Shown: positions 17,547-26,504 of the stretch, piece after piece
Numbering within the stretch: position 1 is the stretch's first letter
Layout: each line of letters opens with the position of its first letter
NCBI RefSeq assembly: GCF_030285665.1
Contig: NZ_CP127295.1
Coordinates: 8,928,001-8,992,000, forward strand
Reading direction: 5' to 3'
From: Amycolatopsis mongoliensis
GTDB taxonomy: Bacteria; Actinomycetota; Actinomycetes; Mycobacteriales; Pseudonocardiaceae
DNA: 64,000 bases
Made by a program: the position numbers and the translations under genes
Notes under the pieces: model-generated
Told to the model about the DNA's origin: nothing
Seen by the model: only the letters and a program-made list of their open reading frames with translations
Databases searched by the model: none

Positions 17547-17867
17547 GCGCCACGCGTTGCGGCCTGCCAGGTGGCGGCCGCCGCGACCCTGGTGATCTCC
17601 GATTCCGGCGGCATCCAGGAGGAGGCGCCCAGTTTCGGCGTCCCGGTGCTGGTGCTGCGCGACGTCACCGAGCAGATGGCGGCCGTCGACGCCCGCTGCG
17701 CGCTGCTGCTGGGCACCGACCGCGGCCGGGTCACCGACACCGCGACGCGCCTGCTGACCGACGAGGACGCGCGCCGCGCCATGACGGCCTCGGGCAGCCC
17801 GTTCGGGGACGGCTTCGCCGCCGAACGCGCCGAACAGGCCGTGGCCTGGCTGCTGGGCTTGGCCGCA
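17547..17867 (+). pseudogene. C-terminal fragment of UDP-GlcNAc 2-epimerase (WecB family)
   Basis: About 105 residues read clearly as the C-terminal part of the non-hydrolysing UDP-N-acetylglucosamine 2-epimerase family: AATLVISDSGGIQEEAPSFG, then VPVLVLRDVTEQMAAVDA, VGTDR-like LLGTDRGRVTDTATRLL and AERAEQAVAWLLG. The full enzyme has about 370 residues; everything before the ISDSGGIQEE loop is missing. The open frame begins with a GTG overlapping the ligase stop and continues past the homology to 18113 as Arg-rich nonsense. It looks like the remnant of a deleted or recombined gene. Confidence 0.75.
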
Positions 17868-18014
17868 GAACCGGTGGTGGCGGCCGGGCGGCAGGGGGAG
17901 GGGGACGCGGCCCGGGCCACCACCACCGTTCTGGACGAGGGCGCCGCTGCGGGGTTTCGGGGCTGCGGACGGTCCCTCGACCTTCAGGATTCTCCTTCCC
18001 GGTGCCGCATCTCA

Positions 18015-18050
18015 GTGCACAAAGTCCCTGCGGGAGAAGGACAAAGACCC
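18015..18050. promoter_or_regulatory. Two DosR-like boxes upstream of the CoA-transferase
   Basis: GTGCACAAAGTCCC (18015-18028) matches GGGCCNAAAGTCCC at 12 of 14 positions counting the N; AAGGACAAAGACCC (18037-18050) matches about 9. Both share CAAAGNCCC and lie 120-155 bp before the gene start. They are candidate binding sites of a DosR/DevR-type regulator. Confidence 0.45.
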
Positions 18051-18170
18051 ACGTCGACGGCGGCCGGCAGGCCCCATGATCATCGCTGCCGGGACCGGGC
18101 GGTTCGGGCATGATCGACCAAGACGACGAACGCGAGGCCGCCGCGAAACGGCACGGCGGCCGAGAACGGG

Positions 18171-19415
18171 GTGCTGATGCGGTTCTTGTCCGAGGCGCAG
18201 CTGGGCGCGATGCTGGCGGGGGTGCCGGGCCCGGCGCCGCGGGTGGTCGTCAGCGGGAACTTCGCGACGCCGAGGCGCGCGCTGGCCATTTTGGACGCCG
18301 CGCTGCCGGAGTACCGGCTGTTCGCCCTGAACGCGCAGGCGGGCGTGCCGGACCGGGAGGGTGTGCTGCTCGAGACCCCCTTCGTGGGGCCGGGGATGCG
18401 GCACCGGGCCGGCCTGCGGTACTTCCCGTGCCGGTTGTCGCTGGTGCCCGAGCTGCTCAAGCAGTCGCTGCCGCCGGATGTCGTCCTGGTGCACACCTCG
18501 CTGCCGGTGGACGGCACGGTGTCGCTGGGGACCGAGGTCAACCTGCTGCCCGCGGCGATCGAGGCCGTCCGCGCCCGTGGCGGCCTGGTGGTGGCGCAGC
18601 TCAACCCGAACATGCCGTTCACCTACGGCGACGGGGTGCTGCCGATCGGCGAGATCGACTACGCGCTGGAGGTCGACGAGCCGCTGCTGTCACCCGAGCC
18701 CCGGCCGCTGGGCGACGCGGCGCGGACCATCGGCGCGAGGGTGGCCGAGCTGGTGCCGGACGGCGCGACGCTGCAGCTCGGGATCGGCGGTGTCCCGGAC
18801 GCGACGCTGGCCGCGCTGACCCGGCGCCGGGGCCTCTCGGTGTGGTCGGAGATGTTCAGCGACGGCGTCCTCGGCCTCGACCGCGCCGGGGCACTGGACC
18901 CGGCCGTCCCGGTGACGGCGTCGTTCGTGTTCGGCAGCGACGAGCTGTACCGGTGGATCGACCGCAACCCCCGCGTCCGGCTGCTGCGCACGGAGAAGAC
19001 CAACGATCCCGCCGTGATCGCCCGCCGGCGCTGTCTCGTCTCGGTGAACAGCGCGCTGGAGGTCGACCTGTTCGCCCAGGCCAACGCCAGCCGGGTGCGC
19101 GGCTCGATCCACTCCGGCTTCGGCGGCCAAACCGACTTCGTGGTCGGGGCGTTGCACTCCCCCGGCGGCCGGGCGGTCATCGCGCTCCCGTCGTGGCACC
19201 CGAAGGCGAACGTGTCGACGGTCGTGCCCCGGCTGGCGGGCCCGGTCACGTCGTTCCAGCACAGCTTCATCGTCAGCGAGCACGGCACCGCGACCATCTG
19301 GGGCAACGACTCGAGCGAGCAGGCCCAGCAGATCGTGGACCGGGTGGCGCACCCGGACGTCCGCGAGGATCTCCGGGCCCAGGGCCGTGAACTGGGGTTC
19401 TCCCTCCGGGGGTGA
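18171..19415 (+). CDS. Acetyl-CoA hydrolase / 4-hydroxybutyrate CoA-transferase family protein
   Basis: 414 residues. Family motifs: AQLNPNMPFTYGDG, the CoA-binding LQLGIGGVPDA (202-212), the catalytic glutamate E227 in WSEMFSDG, and the C-terminal SFQHSFIVSEHGTATIWG. Enzymes of this class move CoA between acetyl-CoA and carboxylates or hydrolyse it, giving acetate in fermentation-like metabolism. A GTG at 18171 and an ATG at 18177 are both possible; neither has a strong Shine-Dalgarno sequence. DosR-like boxes upstream and the flavohemoglobin downstream suggest a low-oxygen role. Confidence 0.83.
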   Translation: MLMRFLSEAQLGAMLAGVPGPAPRVVVSGNFATPRRALAILDAALPEYRLFALNAQAGVPDREGVLLETPFVGPGMRHRAGLRYFPCRLSLVPELLKQSLPPDVVLVHTSLPVDGTVSLGTEVNLLPAAIEAVRARGGLVVAQLNPNMPFTYGDGVLPIGEIDYALEVDEPLLSPEPRPLGDAARTIGARVAELVPDGATLQLGIGGVPDATLAALTRRRGLSVWSEMFSDGVLGLDRAGALDPAVPVTASFVFGSDELYRWIDRNPRVRLLRTEKTNDPAVIARRRCLVSVNSALEVDLFAQANASRVRGSIHSGFGGQTDFVVGALHSPGGRAVIALPSWHPKANVSTVVPRLAGPVTSFQHSFIVSEHGTATIWGNDSSEQAQQIVDRVAHPDVREDLRAQGRELGFSLRG

Positions 19416-19459
19416 CCCGGCTGGGCCCAGAGGTTGGCCCGATCGGCCGAATCCCCTTG

Positions 19460-19483
19460 ATGACCAAGGTCCTCACCTTGGTG
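19460..19483. promoter_or_regulatory. Tandem DosR-like boxes upstream of flavohemoglobin
   Basis: GACC-AA-GGTC (19462-19471) fits the GGGACYWWRGTCCC core at 11 of 14 positions over 19460-19473; CACC-TT-GGTG (19474-19483) is a second adjacent inverted repeat. They lie 108-131 bp before the TTG start. Confidence 0.45.
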
Positions 19484-19590
19484 CCCGAAGATCCCTGGGG
19501 ACCCCCCGCGCGCCCCGGCAGGATCGGGAACGAGACCGGTCGCACCCGCATCGGCGAAGCCCGGTCGTCTTCCTCGAAGAAGGAGAATCC

Positions 19591-20778
19591 TTGCTGTCCC
19601 CAGCATCCGCCGCGGTGGTTCGCGCCACCCTGCCCGTCGTCCGCGCGCACGCCGTGGAGATCACCGGTGAGTTCTACTCGTCGATGTTCGCCGCGCACCC
19701 GGACCTGCTCGACCTGTTCAACCAGGGCAACCAGGCCGACGGCCGGCAGCAGCTCGCCTTGGCGTCGGCCGTGGTCGGCTTCGCCGGGCACCTGCTCGAC
19801 GAGGACGCGGTGCCGTTCGACCGGATCGCCGAGCGGATCGCCCACAAGCACGTGTCGCTCGGCATCAGGGCCGGGCAGTACCCGATCGTCGGCCATCACC
19901 TGCTCACCGCCGTCGGCACCGTCCTCGGCGACGCGGTCACGCCCGAGATCGCCGCGGCGTGGCACGAGGTCTACTGGCTGCTCGCCTGCCGGCTGATCGC
20001 CGCCGAGGCCCGCCTCTACCAGCGCGGCGACCTCGACCCCGAGCACCTCTGGCGCCGCTGGCGGGTGGCCAAGCGCCTCGACGAGGCCGTCGACGCGGTG
20101 TCGTTCACCCTGGTGCCCGACGGCGGCGCGGCCGTTCCGGACTTCGCGCCCGGCCAGTACGTCTCCGTCGCGGTCGACCTGCCCGGCGGGCGTCGCCAGC
20201 TTCGCCAGTACTCGCTCTCCCACGGCCCCGGCCGGGGTTCGCTGCGGATCACCGTGCGCCGGGTCCGCGGCCGCGACGGCGCACCGGACGGCGCGGTGTC
20301 CCACCACCTGCACGACCACGTCACCGAAGACCAGACCCTGCTGCTCGGGCCGCCCGCGGGCGAGACGACGCTCGCCCCCGGCGACGGACCGGTGCTGCTC
20401 GTCAGCGCCGGCATCGGGATCACGCCGATGGCCGCCATGCTGGACCACCTCGCCCGTACGCAGCCGACCCGGCGGATCGTGCTCGCCCACGCCGACCGCT
20501 CGCCCGCCCACCACGCGCTGCGCCGCGAATGTGCCCAGACCGCGATGGGCCTGGCCGAGGTCGACGAACTGTACTGGTACGAGCACGACCACGACGACCG
20601 TTCACGCCCCGGCCGCATGGACGTCGACGCGCTGCCGCTGTCCCCGGGCACGACGGCCCACCTGTGCGGCCCGCTGCCGTTCATGCACGGGATCCGCGCC
20701 GGGCTGATCCGCCGGGGCCTGCCCGCCGACCGCATCCGCTACGAGGTGTTCGGTCCGGGGATGCTCGACCGGGACTGA
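19591..20778 (+). CDS. hmp: Flavohemoglobin, nitric oxide dioxygenase
   Basis: 395 residues with the three modules of Hmp. The globin domain (1-140) has the proximal His at H85 (IAHKHVSL). The FAD domain carries RQYSLSHGPG. The NAD domain has VSAGIGITPMAAML and ends AHLCGPLPFMHGI with YEVFGPG. It oxidises NO to nitrate with O2 and NADH in the cytoplasm. The start is TTG at 19591, five bases after AGGAG. The family is induced by NO and hypoxia; here DosR-like inverted repeats occupy the upstream region. Confidence 0.92.
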   Translation: MLSPASAAVVRATLPVVRAHAVEITGEFYSSMFAAHPDLLDLFNQGNQADGRQQLALASAVVGFAGHLLDEDAVPFDRIAERIAHKHVSLGIRAGQYPIVGHHLLTAVGTVLGDAVTPEIAAAWHEVYWLLACRLIAAEARLYQRGDLDPEHLWRRWRVAKRLDEAVDAVSFTLVPDGGAAVPDFAPGQYVSVAVDLPGGRRQLRQYSLSHGPGRGSLRITVRRVRGRDGAPDGAVSHHLHDHVTEDQTLLLGPPAGETTLAPGDGPVLLVSAGIGITPMAAMLDHLARTQPTRRIVLAHADRSPAHHALRRECAQTAMGLAEVDELYWYEHDHDDRSRPGRMDVDALPLSPGTTAHLCGPLPFMHGIRAGLIRRGLPADRIRYEVFGPGMLDRD

Positions 20779-20835
20779 CCGGAGCCGGTACGGGTCGGGC
20801 GATGTCTTGAAGCTGGCTGGGAGTCGTCCTGTAGG

Positions 20836-21360
20836 TCATCGGAGCCAAAGCACGATGGCGGCGATGGTGGGTTCGGGCTGGCAGTAGGCGACGCGTTTGG
20901 CGTTGCGAGTGGCCAGGTCACGGAACTGTCAGAGCCGGTTGAAGCGGCGTTCGACCACGTTGCGCTGCTTGTAGACCTCGACATCGAAGGCTGGTGGTCG
21001 CCCGCTGCGGGAGCTTTTGGCGACGCGGCGGGCGGTCTGGTCATCGCGTTCCGGGCTGAGAAACCTGACCCGCCGGTCCCGCATCGCCGCCCTGGACGAG
21101 GAATGGGAATACGCCTTGTCCGCGACCACCGTCTCAGGCCGGCAGTGTGGCGGGCCTGCTCCAATCCGAGCCGCGCTGATGCCGCCCAGCAACGGAACCA
21201 GCTGCGGATTGTCCCCCGCTTGGCCCGGGGTGGAAGGCGAGGGCTTCGGTCTGGTCGCTGCATCCCCTTTTTCCGGGCGCCAGCCGAGTGCCGATGAGCC
21301 CGGACCACGCTGGAATCGGGCCGAGACGTTCCACTCGATGTCGCCGACGGCGTCGTCTTG
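20836..21360 (-). pseudogene. Decayed IS5-type transposase
   Basis: Pieces of an IS5-family transposase are recognisable in three frames. DSSVVRAHRHSAGARKKG, the region around the catalytic Asp, is in one frame; VVADKAYSHSSSRAAMRDRR and PPAFDVEVYKQRNVVERRFNRL are in another; a TGA at 20929-20931 splits FNRL from QFRDLATRNAKRVAY, and the frame ends at 20836. The N-terminal third is missing, replaced by the next IS. The element is inactive. Confidence 0.8.
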
Positions 21361-22234
21361 GAAATCAGTTCAGAATGAGCTTGCGTAGGCAGATGATCGA
21401 GCATGCGAGGCTGAAGATGGCTTGGTGGAGGTCGGCTCGGCGTTCGGTTCGGATGCGGAGCCTGCGAAAGCCTTTGAACCAGGCGAAGGTGCGTTCGACT
21501 GGCCAGCGGATCTCGCCCAGGCCGGAACCGTGTTCGACACCGCGGCAGGCGATCAACGGGGTGATGCCGCCGGCTCGGACCAGGCGCCGGTACTTGTCGT
21601 GGTCGTAGCCGCGGTCGGCGTAGAGCCGCCGTGGCCGGCGACGTGGCTTGCCGACCACGCCCCGGATGGGTGGGACGGCGTCGAGCAATGGGATCAGCTG
21701 GGTGACATCGTTGCGGTGCCCGCCGGTCAGGGTGACGGCCAGCGGGGTGCCGTGTGCGTCGGTGATCAGGTGGTGCTTGGAGCCGGGTTTGCGTCGGTCG
21801 ACCGGGCTCCGTCCGGTGTGGTCCCCCCTTTGAGTGCTCGCAGATGAGTGGAGTCGACCAGCATGGCCGACAGGTCGAGCAGCCCGGCGGCGCGCAGCTC
21901 GGCGAGCAGTTGCTCGCGCAGTTGCTGCCAGGCTCGGCTCTCGTGCGACTCGGCCAGCCGTCGCCAGCACGTCGCGCCAGAGGCGCCGAACAGAGCGGTG
22001 GGCAGCCTGTTCCAGCCGATGCCGGTGCGCACGACGTAGAGGATGCCCTCCAACGCTGCTCGATCATCCGCACGCCTGCGACCTGGATGGCGAAAACGCC
22101 GCGGATACACCGGGATCAACGGCTCCAGCCGGTCCCACAGCTCGTCGGTCACAACCTCCTCGCGCATCCCGTGATCCTGGAACATCCAACACTGCACGCA
22201 AAGCCGACACACGAACTCATTCTGAACTGATCTC
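21361..22234 (-). mobile_element. IS5-family (IS427-like) insertion sequence
   Basis: An 874-bp element. Its left end GAAATCAGTTCAGAATGAG (from 21361) is the inverted copy of the right end, whose reverse complement reads GAGATCAGTTCAGAATGAG (to 22234); one mismatch. It interrupts the decayed IS5 copy. The right end is 1 bp from the next element. I see no clear target duplication, consistent with later rearrangement. Confidence 0.75.
21365..22185 (-). CDS. IS427-type transposase made by -1 frameshift
   Basis: Two overlapping frames encode one DDE transposase. The upstream frame starts at ATG 22185 (or 22167) with VVTDELWDRLEPLIP and ends after MLVDSTHLRALKGG; the downstream frame continues GDHTGRSPVDRRKPGSKHHL and ends KLILN, with RLYADRGYDHDKYRRLV and the catalytic-Glu region VERTFAWFKGFRRL. 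At the join the mRNA reads CTCAAAGGGGGGACC, a slippery run; one step back gives the family sequence LKGGDHTG. Programmed -1 frameshifting is usual in this IS group, so the enzyme may be functional. The stop lies inside the terminal repeat. Confidence 0.75.
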
Positions 22235-22246
22235 TTAACTTGAGTT

Positions 22247-23712
22247 TTAACCTGTTCGGCGGGGTCGTGGGTTGCTTGACTTGGTGTTCTTGCCGCGTTT
22301 GGGTTTCTGCTTGTTTGTGCTGGTGACGGTGTGGACGTCGTGACGTGCTGCGGGCTGGTGGTTAGGCAGTCCGGCGGGGCGTCCGGGGCCGGGCCGGGAG
22401 AGTTTCGGGACACCGGCCGGACAGGCGAGTTGTGGACGTAGGTTCCGAAATCCTCGACGGATCCTGGCTGGGGTGAGCCGCTGAGCGGGTCGGGGTTTCT
22501 CCCAGGGGCGGCGCAGGTCGGTGGTGAGGTCGCGGGCGAGCCGGAGTTGGGTGTAGGCGGTGAGAAGTAGCCAGGTCCAGCGGTCGGCCGCCTCGGGTGA
22601 GCGAAGTTTCGGGGTGGTCCAGCCGAGGGTTTGCTTGAGCATGCGGAAGGTGTGCTCGATGTCGAGTCGGCGCAGGAACGCCTGCCAGGCCAGATCGACC
22701 TCGGCGTGGTCGAGACCGGTGCGGGAGTGCCAGAGCCACACGGGTTTCGGGATCGCGCCGGAGGGCAGGCGCTCGACCTGCAGTCGGATCACGGTGCCCT
22801 CGATGACTGGAAGGGCACCGTCGTGGCCGGCCCAGGCGATGCGGTGGGTCAGCCGTGGGTGCAGCCGGTCCCAGGCCCGGACCAGCGCGGGACCGAGAGC
22901 CGGGTCGTGGTGTCGATGGTGACATCCGGCTCGCCCCAGGTGTTCGGGTCACCGAAGGCGAACTCGTCGCCGTGGCGGCGGGGCCTGCCCAACGTGCCGG
23001 GCGGCTGCGGCGGGACCGGGCGGTGCAGGACCCGATCGGTGCGCATCCGCACCAGCACGGTGATCGGAAGATCGGCCAGCACGTGGGCCAGGCGGGGACC
23101 GTCGTAGCCGGCGTCGGCGACCAGCAAGATGTCCGGGTCTCCCGGCCGCCAGTGCCCGGCCGCGATCAGGCGGCCCACCACGCCGCGGATCTGCCGAGCA
23201 GTCACGCTCGCGGCGTTGTCTCCGGGCGTGAGCCGGACCGCATCCAGCGGCGCAGTCCACGAATGGCGTCCTGTTTCCAGGGCGACGACGACGGAGTAGG
23301 GCCAGCCCGGCACCATTATGTGCTGGTCCTTGCCGCGGCCGTAGGTGTGACACAGGATCCGCTGCGAGCAGGTGTGTGCTTCCGGACGCAGCCAGCAGGT
23401 CACATCCACTGCCAGTACCAGCCGCTCGTCCGCGGCCCGCGGCAGCGGCACCGCGGTCAGTGCGGTGCGTAGCCGATCGATGTCGACACGTCCCCGGGCT
23501 AGCGCGGCATAGCCGCTGCCATACCCGCGGCGGTGCTCACCAGCCAGCGACAACTCCGCGACCGACCGCACCGGCCCGTCCGCGCACAACATCGCCTCGG
23601 TCAGCTCGAACAACGCATCCGCCCGACGGGTCAGACAGCGGTAGAACTCCTGCCGCAACGCCGAGAGCTCCCCGGCCACGCCGACGTCGCCGGCATGATG
23701 CACACTGATCAA
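22247..23712 (-). pseudogene. Frameshifted transposase of the 1.6-kb IS
   Basis: The upstream frame (23712 to about 22888) begins ISVHHAGDVGVAGELSALRQ and includes RLVLAVDVTCWLRPEA and DILLVADAGYDGPRLAHVLA. The reading then continues in another frame with GPALVRAWDRLHPRLTHR, GTVIRLQVERLPSGA, LRRLDIEHTFRMLKQTLGWT and PRPGRPAGLPNH-like tail. An extra base near 22888, in the TTTR/LGPAL region, splits the gene; no slippery run is evident, so it looks like an inactivating mutation. The family is a large actinobacterial transposase group of about 480 residues. Confidence 0.75.
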
Positions 23713-23714
23713 CT

Positions 23715-23771
23715 GAAGCCCTTGGTTCGATCTTCCATCTGTCGCAAGAGGAATGATCGACCAAGGGCTTC
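23715..23771. repeat. Inverted repeat before the IS transposase start
   Basis: GAAGCCCTTGGTTCGATC (23715-23732) is matched by the reverse complement of GATCGACCAAGGGCTTC (23755-23771) with one bulged base and a 22-nt loop. Hairpins at this place in IS elements often hide the ribosome binding site from read-through transcripts. Confidence 0.6.
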
Positions 23772-23824
23772 ACTCATGATCGACAGGGGCCCCGCCAACC
23801 ACTCAAACGTTGAAACTCAAGTTA

Positions 23825-23982
23825 GACGATCGCCCGGGTCGAGGATCTTGTCCCGGATGCTTTCCTTGATCCACAACCGCAGGCGTTGGTTCCGCTCTTG
23901 GAGGTAATCAGGGCTTTCGGCTCGCGGGCGTGGGTGTAGGCCCGGAGCCGGTGGCTGCGGGCCTTTCCCCCTCTTCGGTTGA
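23825..23982. other. Gap between IS and DUF222 gene
   Basis: 158 bp. A minus-strand frame gives a helical, charged stretch (SPDYLQERNQRLRLWIKES) that might be the tail of a broken gene, but no start, ribosome binding site or family can be named. Confidence 0.3.
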
Positions 23983-25212
23983 TCAGGCGGCGAACGGTAA
24001 CGGCACGTGGAGGTTGTTGCGCCTGGGTTTTCGGCGCCTGTCCAAGAACACCGGTGGCAGGAACTCGGGCAAGCCATCGGCGGCGATGCGGACCTGCCAA
24101 CCGGAACGGTGCAGCAACCGGTGATGGTGGCCGCACATCAGGACCAGGTTGCCCAGCTCGGTCGGCCCGCCATCAGCCCAGTGCCGGATATGGTGCCCCT
24201 GACAATGCCGAGGCGGCCGATGACAACCGGGGAAAGCACACCCACGGTCGCGCAAGTACAACGCCCGGCGAAGTCCGGGTGAGACCAACCGCCGGAGACG
24301 GCCGAGATCGAGGGGCTCGCTCTTGCCACCCAGGACAGCGGGGATGATCTGGCAGTCGCAGGCATGGATCCGGGCCTCGGCCGCCGAGATGCGGCCGGTA
24401 TCACCCAACGTCGCCTGACCGACACCAGACTTCAAGTCCTCCAACGAGACCGCGACCATCACGTGCGCCCGTTCACCCGCCTGCATCGGCAAGTCCGGGG
24501 AATTCAAGGCCAAGTCGATCGCGTCGGAGAACGCGTCGCCGTAACGTTCCTGCGGGGAACGGAAGTCGGGACCATCGTCGACTCTACGGCGTTCGGCCAG
24601 GGAATCCAGCAGGGCACTGGCCCGGGCACCGGTCTCGTCATCGAACCGGCCCTGAAGTTCCCACACCCCGGTTCTTTTGCGACGCAACGACAGTTCGCGG
24701 CTGGGGGTGGCCGGTTCAGCCTCATCGGGTTCGGCGCCATCGGGATCGAGGTGCGCCACGATCCGCGCACCCAGTGCAGCGACCTGCTTGTGTCCGGCTT
24801 CTTCGGCGAAGGACAGCAAGTCTCGTTCGGCGTTATCGCGGTGTTCGGGTGGAACTTGCGTCATGACACCGACGATGGTGTCGATCATCGGAGTGCTCAA
24901 CCAGCCGTCCAACGCGGCGGCGCCGGTGGCGGGAGCGACAGCCGGAATAGGAGTGCCGTCGAGATTGCAGCCAGGTGCGAGGGCTCGGGCTCGCTTGACC
25001 ACGTTCTCGGCGGCAGCCTTGGGAACATCTGCGAGGTGCTCGAATAGCCGCGCAACAGACCGGTATCCGAACAGGTCCATAACACCGCGCGACTCGATTT
25101 CCACGAGCAGAGAACCGATCTCAGCCTCAGCAGACCGAACAGCAGTGAGCAGTGTCGAGATGCGGTCGGCCAGGGCCACCGCATCCGCTTTCCACACCGC
25201 TTCGCTTTCCAC
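23983..25212 (-). CDS. DUF222 / HNH endonuclease (13E12-type) protein
   Basis: 409 residues. The N-terminal helical DUF222 region (about 1-280) contains RGVMDLFGYRSVARLFEHLA and ARDLLSFAEEAG-like helices; the C-terminal HNH zinc fold is DRGCAFPGCHRPPRHCQGHHIRHWADGGPTELGN followed by LVLMCGHHHRLLH. This family is highly multiplied in actinobacterial genomes and often lies beside mobile DNA, as here. The start is GTG 25212 without a Shine-Dalgarno sequence; TAATCT lies exactly 6 nt upstream, suggesting leaderless translation. Confidence 0.85.
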   Translation of the reverse strand: MESEAVWKADAVALADRISTLLTAVRSAEAEIGSLLVEIESRGVMDLFGYRSVARLFEHLADVPKAAAENVVKRARALAPGCNLDGTPIPAVAPATGAAALDGWLSTPMIDTIVGVMTQVPPEHRDNAERDLLSFAEEAGHKQVAALGARIVAHLDPDGAEPDEAEPATPSRELSLRRKRTGVWELQGRFDDETGARASALLDSLAERRRVDDGPDFRSPQERYGDAFSDAIDLALNSPDLPMQAGERAHVMVAVSLEDLKSGVGQATLGDTGRISAAEARIHACDCQIIPAVLGGKSEPLDLGRLRRLVSPGLRRALYLRDRGCAFPGCHRPPRHCQGHHIRHWADGGPTELGNLVLMCGHHHRLLHRSGWQVRIAADGLPEFLPPVFLDRRRKPRRNNLHVPLPFAA

Positions 25213-25218
25213 ACACCA

Positions 25219-25224
25219 AGATTA
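25219..25224 (-). promoter_or_regulatory. -10 element for leaderless DUF222 gene
   Basis: Minus-strand TAATCT is separated by 6 nt from the GTG at 25212, the spacing expected if transcription starts on the start codon. Confidence 0.45.
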
Positions 25225-25293
25225 CCGGCAGTCGCACGCATGTTCATCACACGAAAGGATGATCAAGCGAGACCGCGGCAGGGACACCGTAGC

Positions 25294-25354
25294 GTGGGGA
25301 ATCGGCGCTCCCGCACCGAGCGGGAAGCAAGAACAGGAAGCGCCGATTCCCCAC
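25294..25354. repeat. Large compound hairpin with 16-bp perfect arms
   Basis: GTGGGGAATCGGCGCT (25294-25309) pairs perfectly with AGCGCCGATTCCCCAC (25339-25354). Inside the loop CCCGC and GCGGG can pair as well. It lies upstream of the DUF222 gene and has no known family. It could be a terminator, an attenuator or a small mobile repeat. Confidence 0.7.
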
Positions 25355-25760
25355 ACCCCGGCGAAGCCGTATCTTGAAAAGCCGGGAAGCCCGAGATTCG
25401 ATACAACGCCTGGCCCGCCGCCCGAAAAGGGGTTCAAGCCTGATGCGTCTCCGGCAGGCCGCCTCCGCGGTGACACTATAGTGCGCACCCATCACCAGCG
25501 GTGGAATGAAACCGCCCAGGCCGCCCGCGGTGCCGACCCTGTTCCCCGGGGTCGGCAACGCGACGAGTGATCGTTCGCGGGGCCTGGCCGAGCGGACAAG
25601 ACGCGCCTCCTCCGGGCGGTCCGGCTCGGTGATCCCGCCTCGCCGCGACACCACCCTGGTGTCAGCCGCAGGCTGTCCGGCTTCGAGGAAAGCGCCGCAC
25701 CGATCACCAGCCGAACGTCACGGCTCGCAGTGACCTTCGTCCTCCGGCCGATCGCCCGGA
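25355..25760. other. Non-coding stretch downstream of pflA
   Basis: About 405 bp without a credible gene. It includes the palindrome CACTATAGTG near 25475 and a small hairpin GACACCA-CCC-TGGTGTC (25644-25660), about 100 bp beyond the pflA stop, which might end that transcript. Confidence 0.4.
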
Positions 25761-26504
25761 TCAGGTCGTGGGCAGGTGATGCCGGGCGAACTGCTCGCGA
25801 ACCCGCCGGACCAGATCCGCATCGGGAGCCGGGACGTGGGCGAGGGGGAACGGCAGGCCGAGCGCGGTGTACTTGGCCGCACCGAGCTTGTGGAACGGCA
25901 GCACGTCGACGCGTTCCACAGTGGACAGGGTGCTGACGAACGACGCGATGCCTTCGACGTCGTCCGGGTCGTCGGTGAGGCCGGGCACCAGCACGAACCG
26001 CACCCACATCGCCTTGCCCAGCTCGGACAGCCGGCGGGCGAAGGCCAGGGTCGGTGTGCGGTCGACGCCGGTGAGCCGGCGGTAGCGGCCGGGGTCCCAG
26101 GACTTGATGTCCAGCAACACGAGGTCGGTGTCCGCGAGCAGCCCGTCGGTGGCCCTTCCCCCGAGGTAGCCGGACGTGTCGAGCGCGGTGTGCAGGCCGA
26201 GCGCCTTGGCCCGGTGGAGCAGGTCGCCCACGAACGCGGGCTGCAGCAGCGGTTCCCCGCCGCTGACCGTGAGACCACCCCCGGCGACCTCGATGAACCG
26301 GCGGTACCGGCTCATCTCGGCGACGACGTCGTCGACGGAGACCCGCTTCCCGTCACGCATGTGCCAGGTGTCGGGGTTCTGGCAGTACAGGCAGCGCAGC
26401 GGGCAGCCGCTGGTGAACACCACGAACCGGGTGCCGGGGCCGTCCACCCCGGTGGAGAGGTCCCAGGAGTGGACGGACCCGGCGCGGGTGAGGGTGGTGG
26501 TCAC
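25761..26504 (-). CDS. pflA: Pyruvate formate-lyase-activating enzyme
   Basis: 247 residues, radical SAM. The cluster motif CPLRCLYC (C34, C38, C41) follows FVVFTSG; the SAM-binding GGxE-type sequence is [28 protein letters not shown] and [11 protein letters not shown] are also typical of PflA. It uses SAM to place a glycyl radical on PflB. The GTG start overlaps the pflB stop by four bases, so the pair is translationally coupled. The enzyme is oxygen-sensitive, which points to anaerobic or microaerobic use. Confidence 0.92.
   Translation of the reverse strand: MTTTLTRAGSVHSWDLSTGVDGPGTRFVVFTSGCPLRCLYCQNPDTWHMRDGKRVSVDDVVAEMSRYRRFIEVAGGGLTVSGGEPLLQPAFVGDLLHRAKALGLHTALDTSGYLGGRATDGLLADTDLVLLDIKSWDPGRYRRLTGVDRTPTLAFARRLSELGKAMWVRFVLVPGLTDDPDDVEGIASFVSTLSTVERVDVLPFHKLGAAKYTALGLPFPLAHVPAPDADLVRRVREQFARHHLPTT

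Larger units (their letters stand above)
22236..23824 (-). mobile_element. 1.6-kb insertion sequence with TAACTTGAGTTT ends
   Basis: The ends are inverted repeats: left TAACTTGAGTTTTAAC (from 22236), right reverse complement TAACTTGAGTTTCAAC (to 23824). Between them is one transposase gene plus a hairpin before its start. Element length is 1589 bp. It directly abuts the IS427-like element. Confidence 0.75.

Noticed and set aside
23755..23771. GACCAAGGGC in the IS hairpin, similar to the DosR-like boxes
   Set aside because: It is one arm of the transposon's own inverted repeat, so the likeness is chance.
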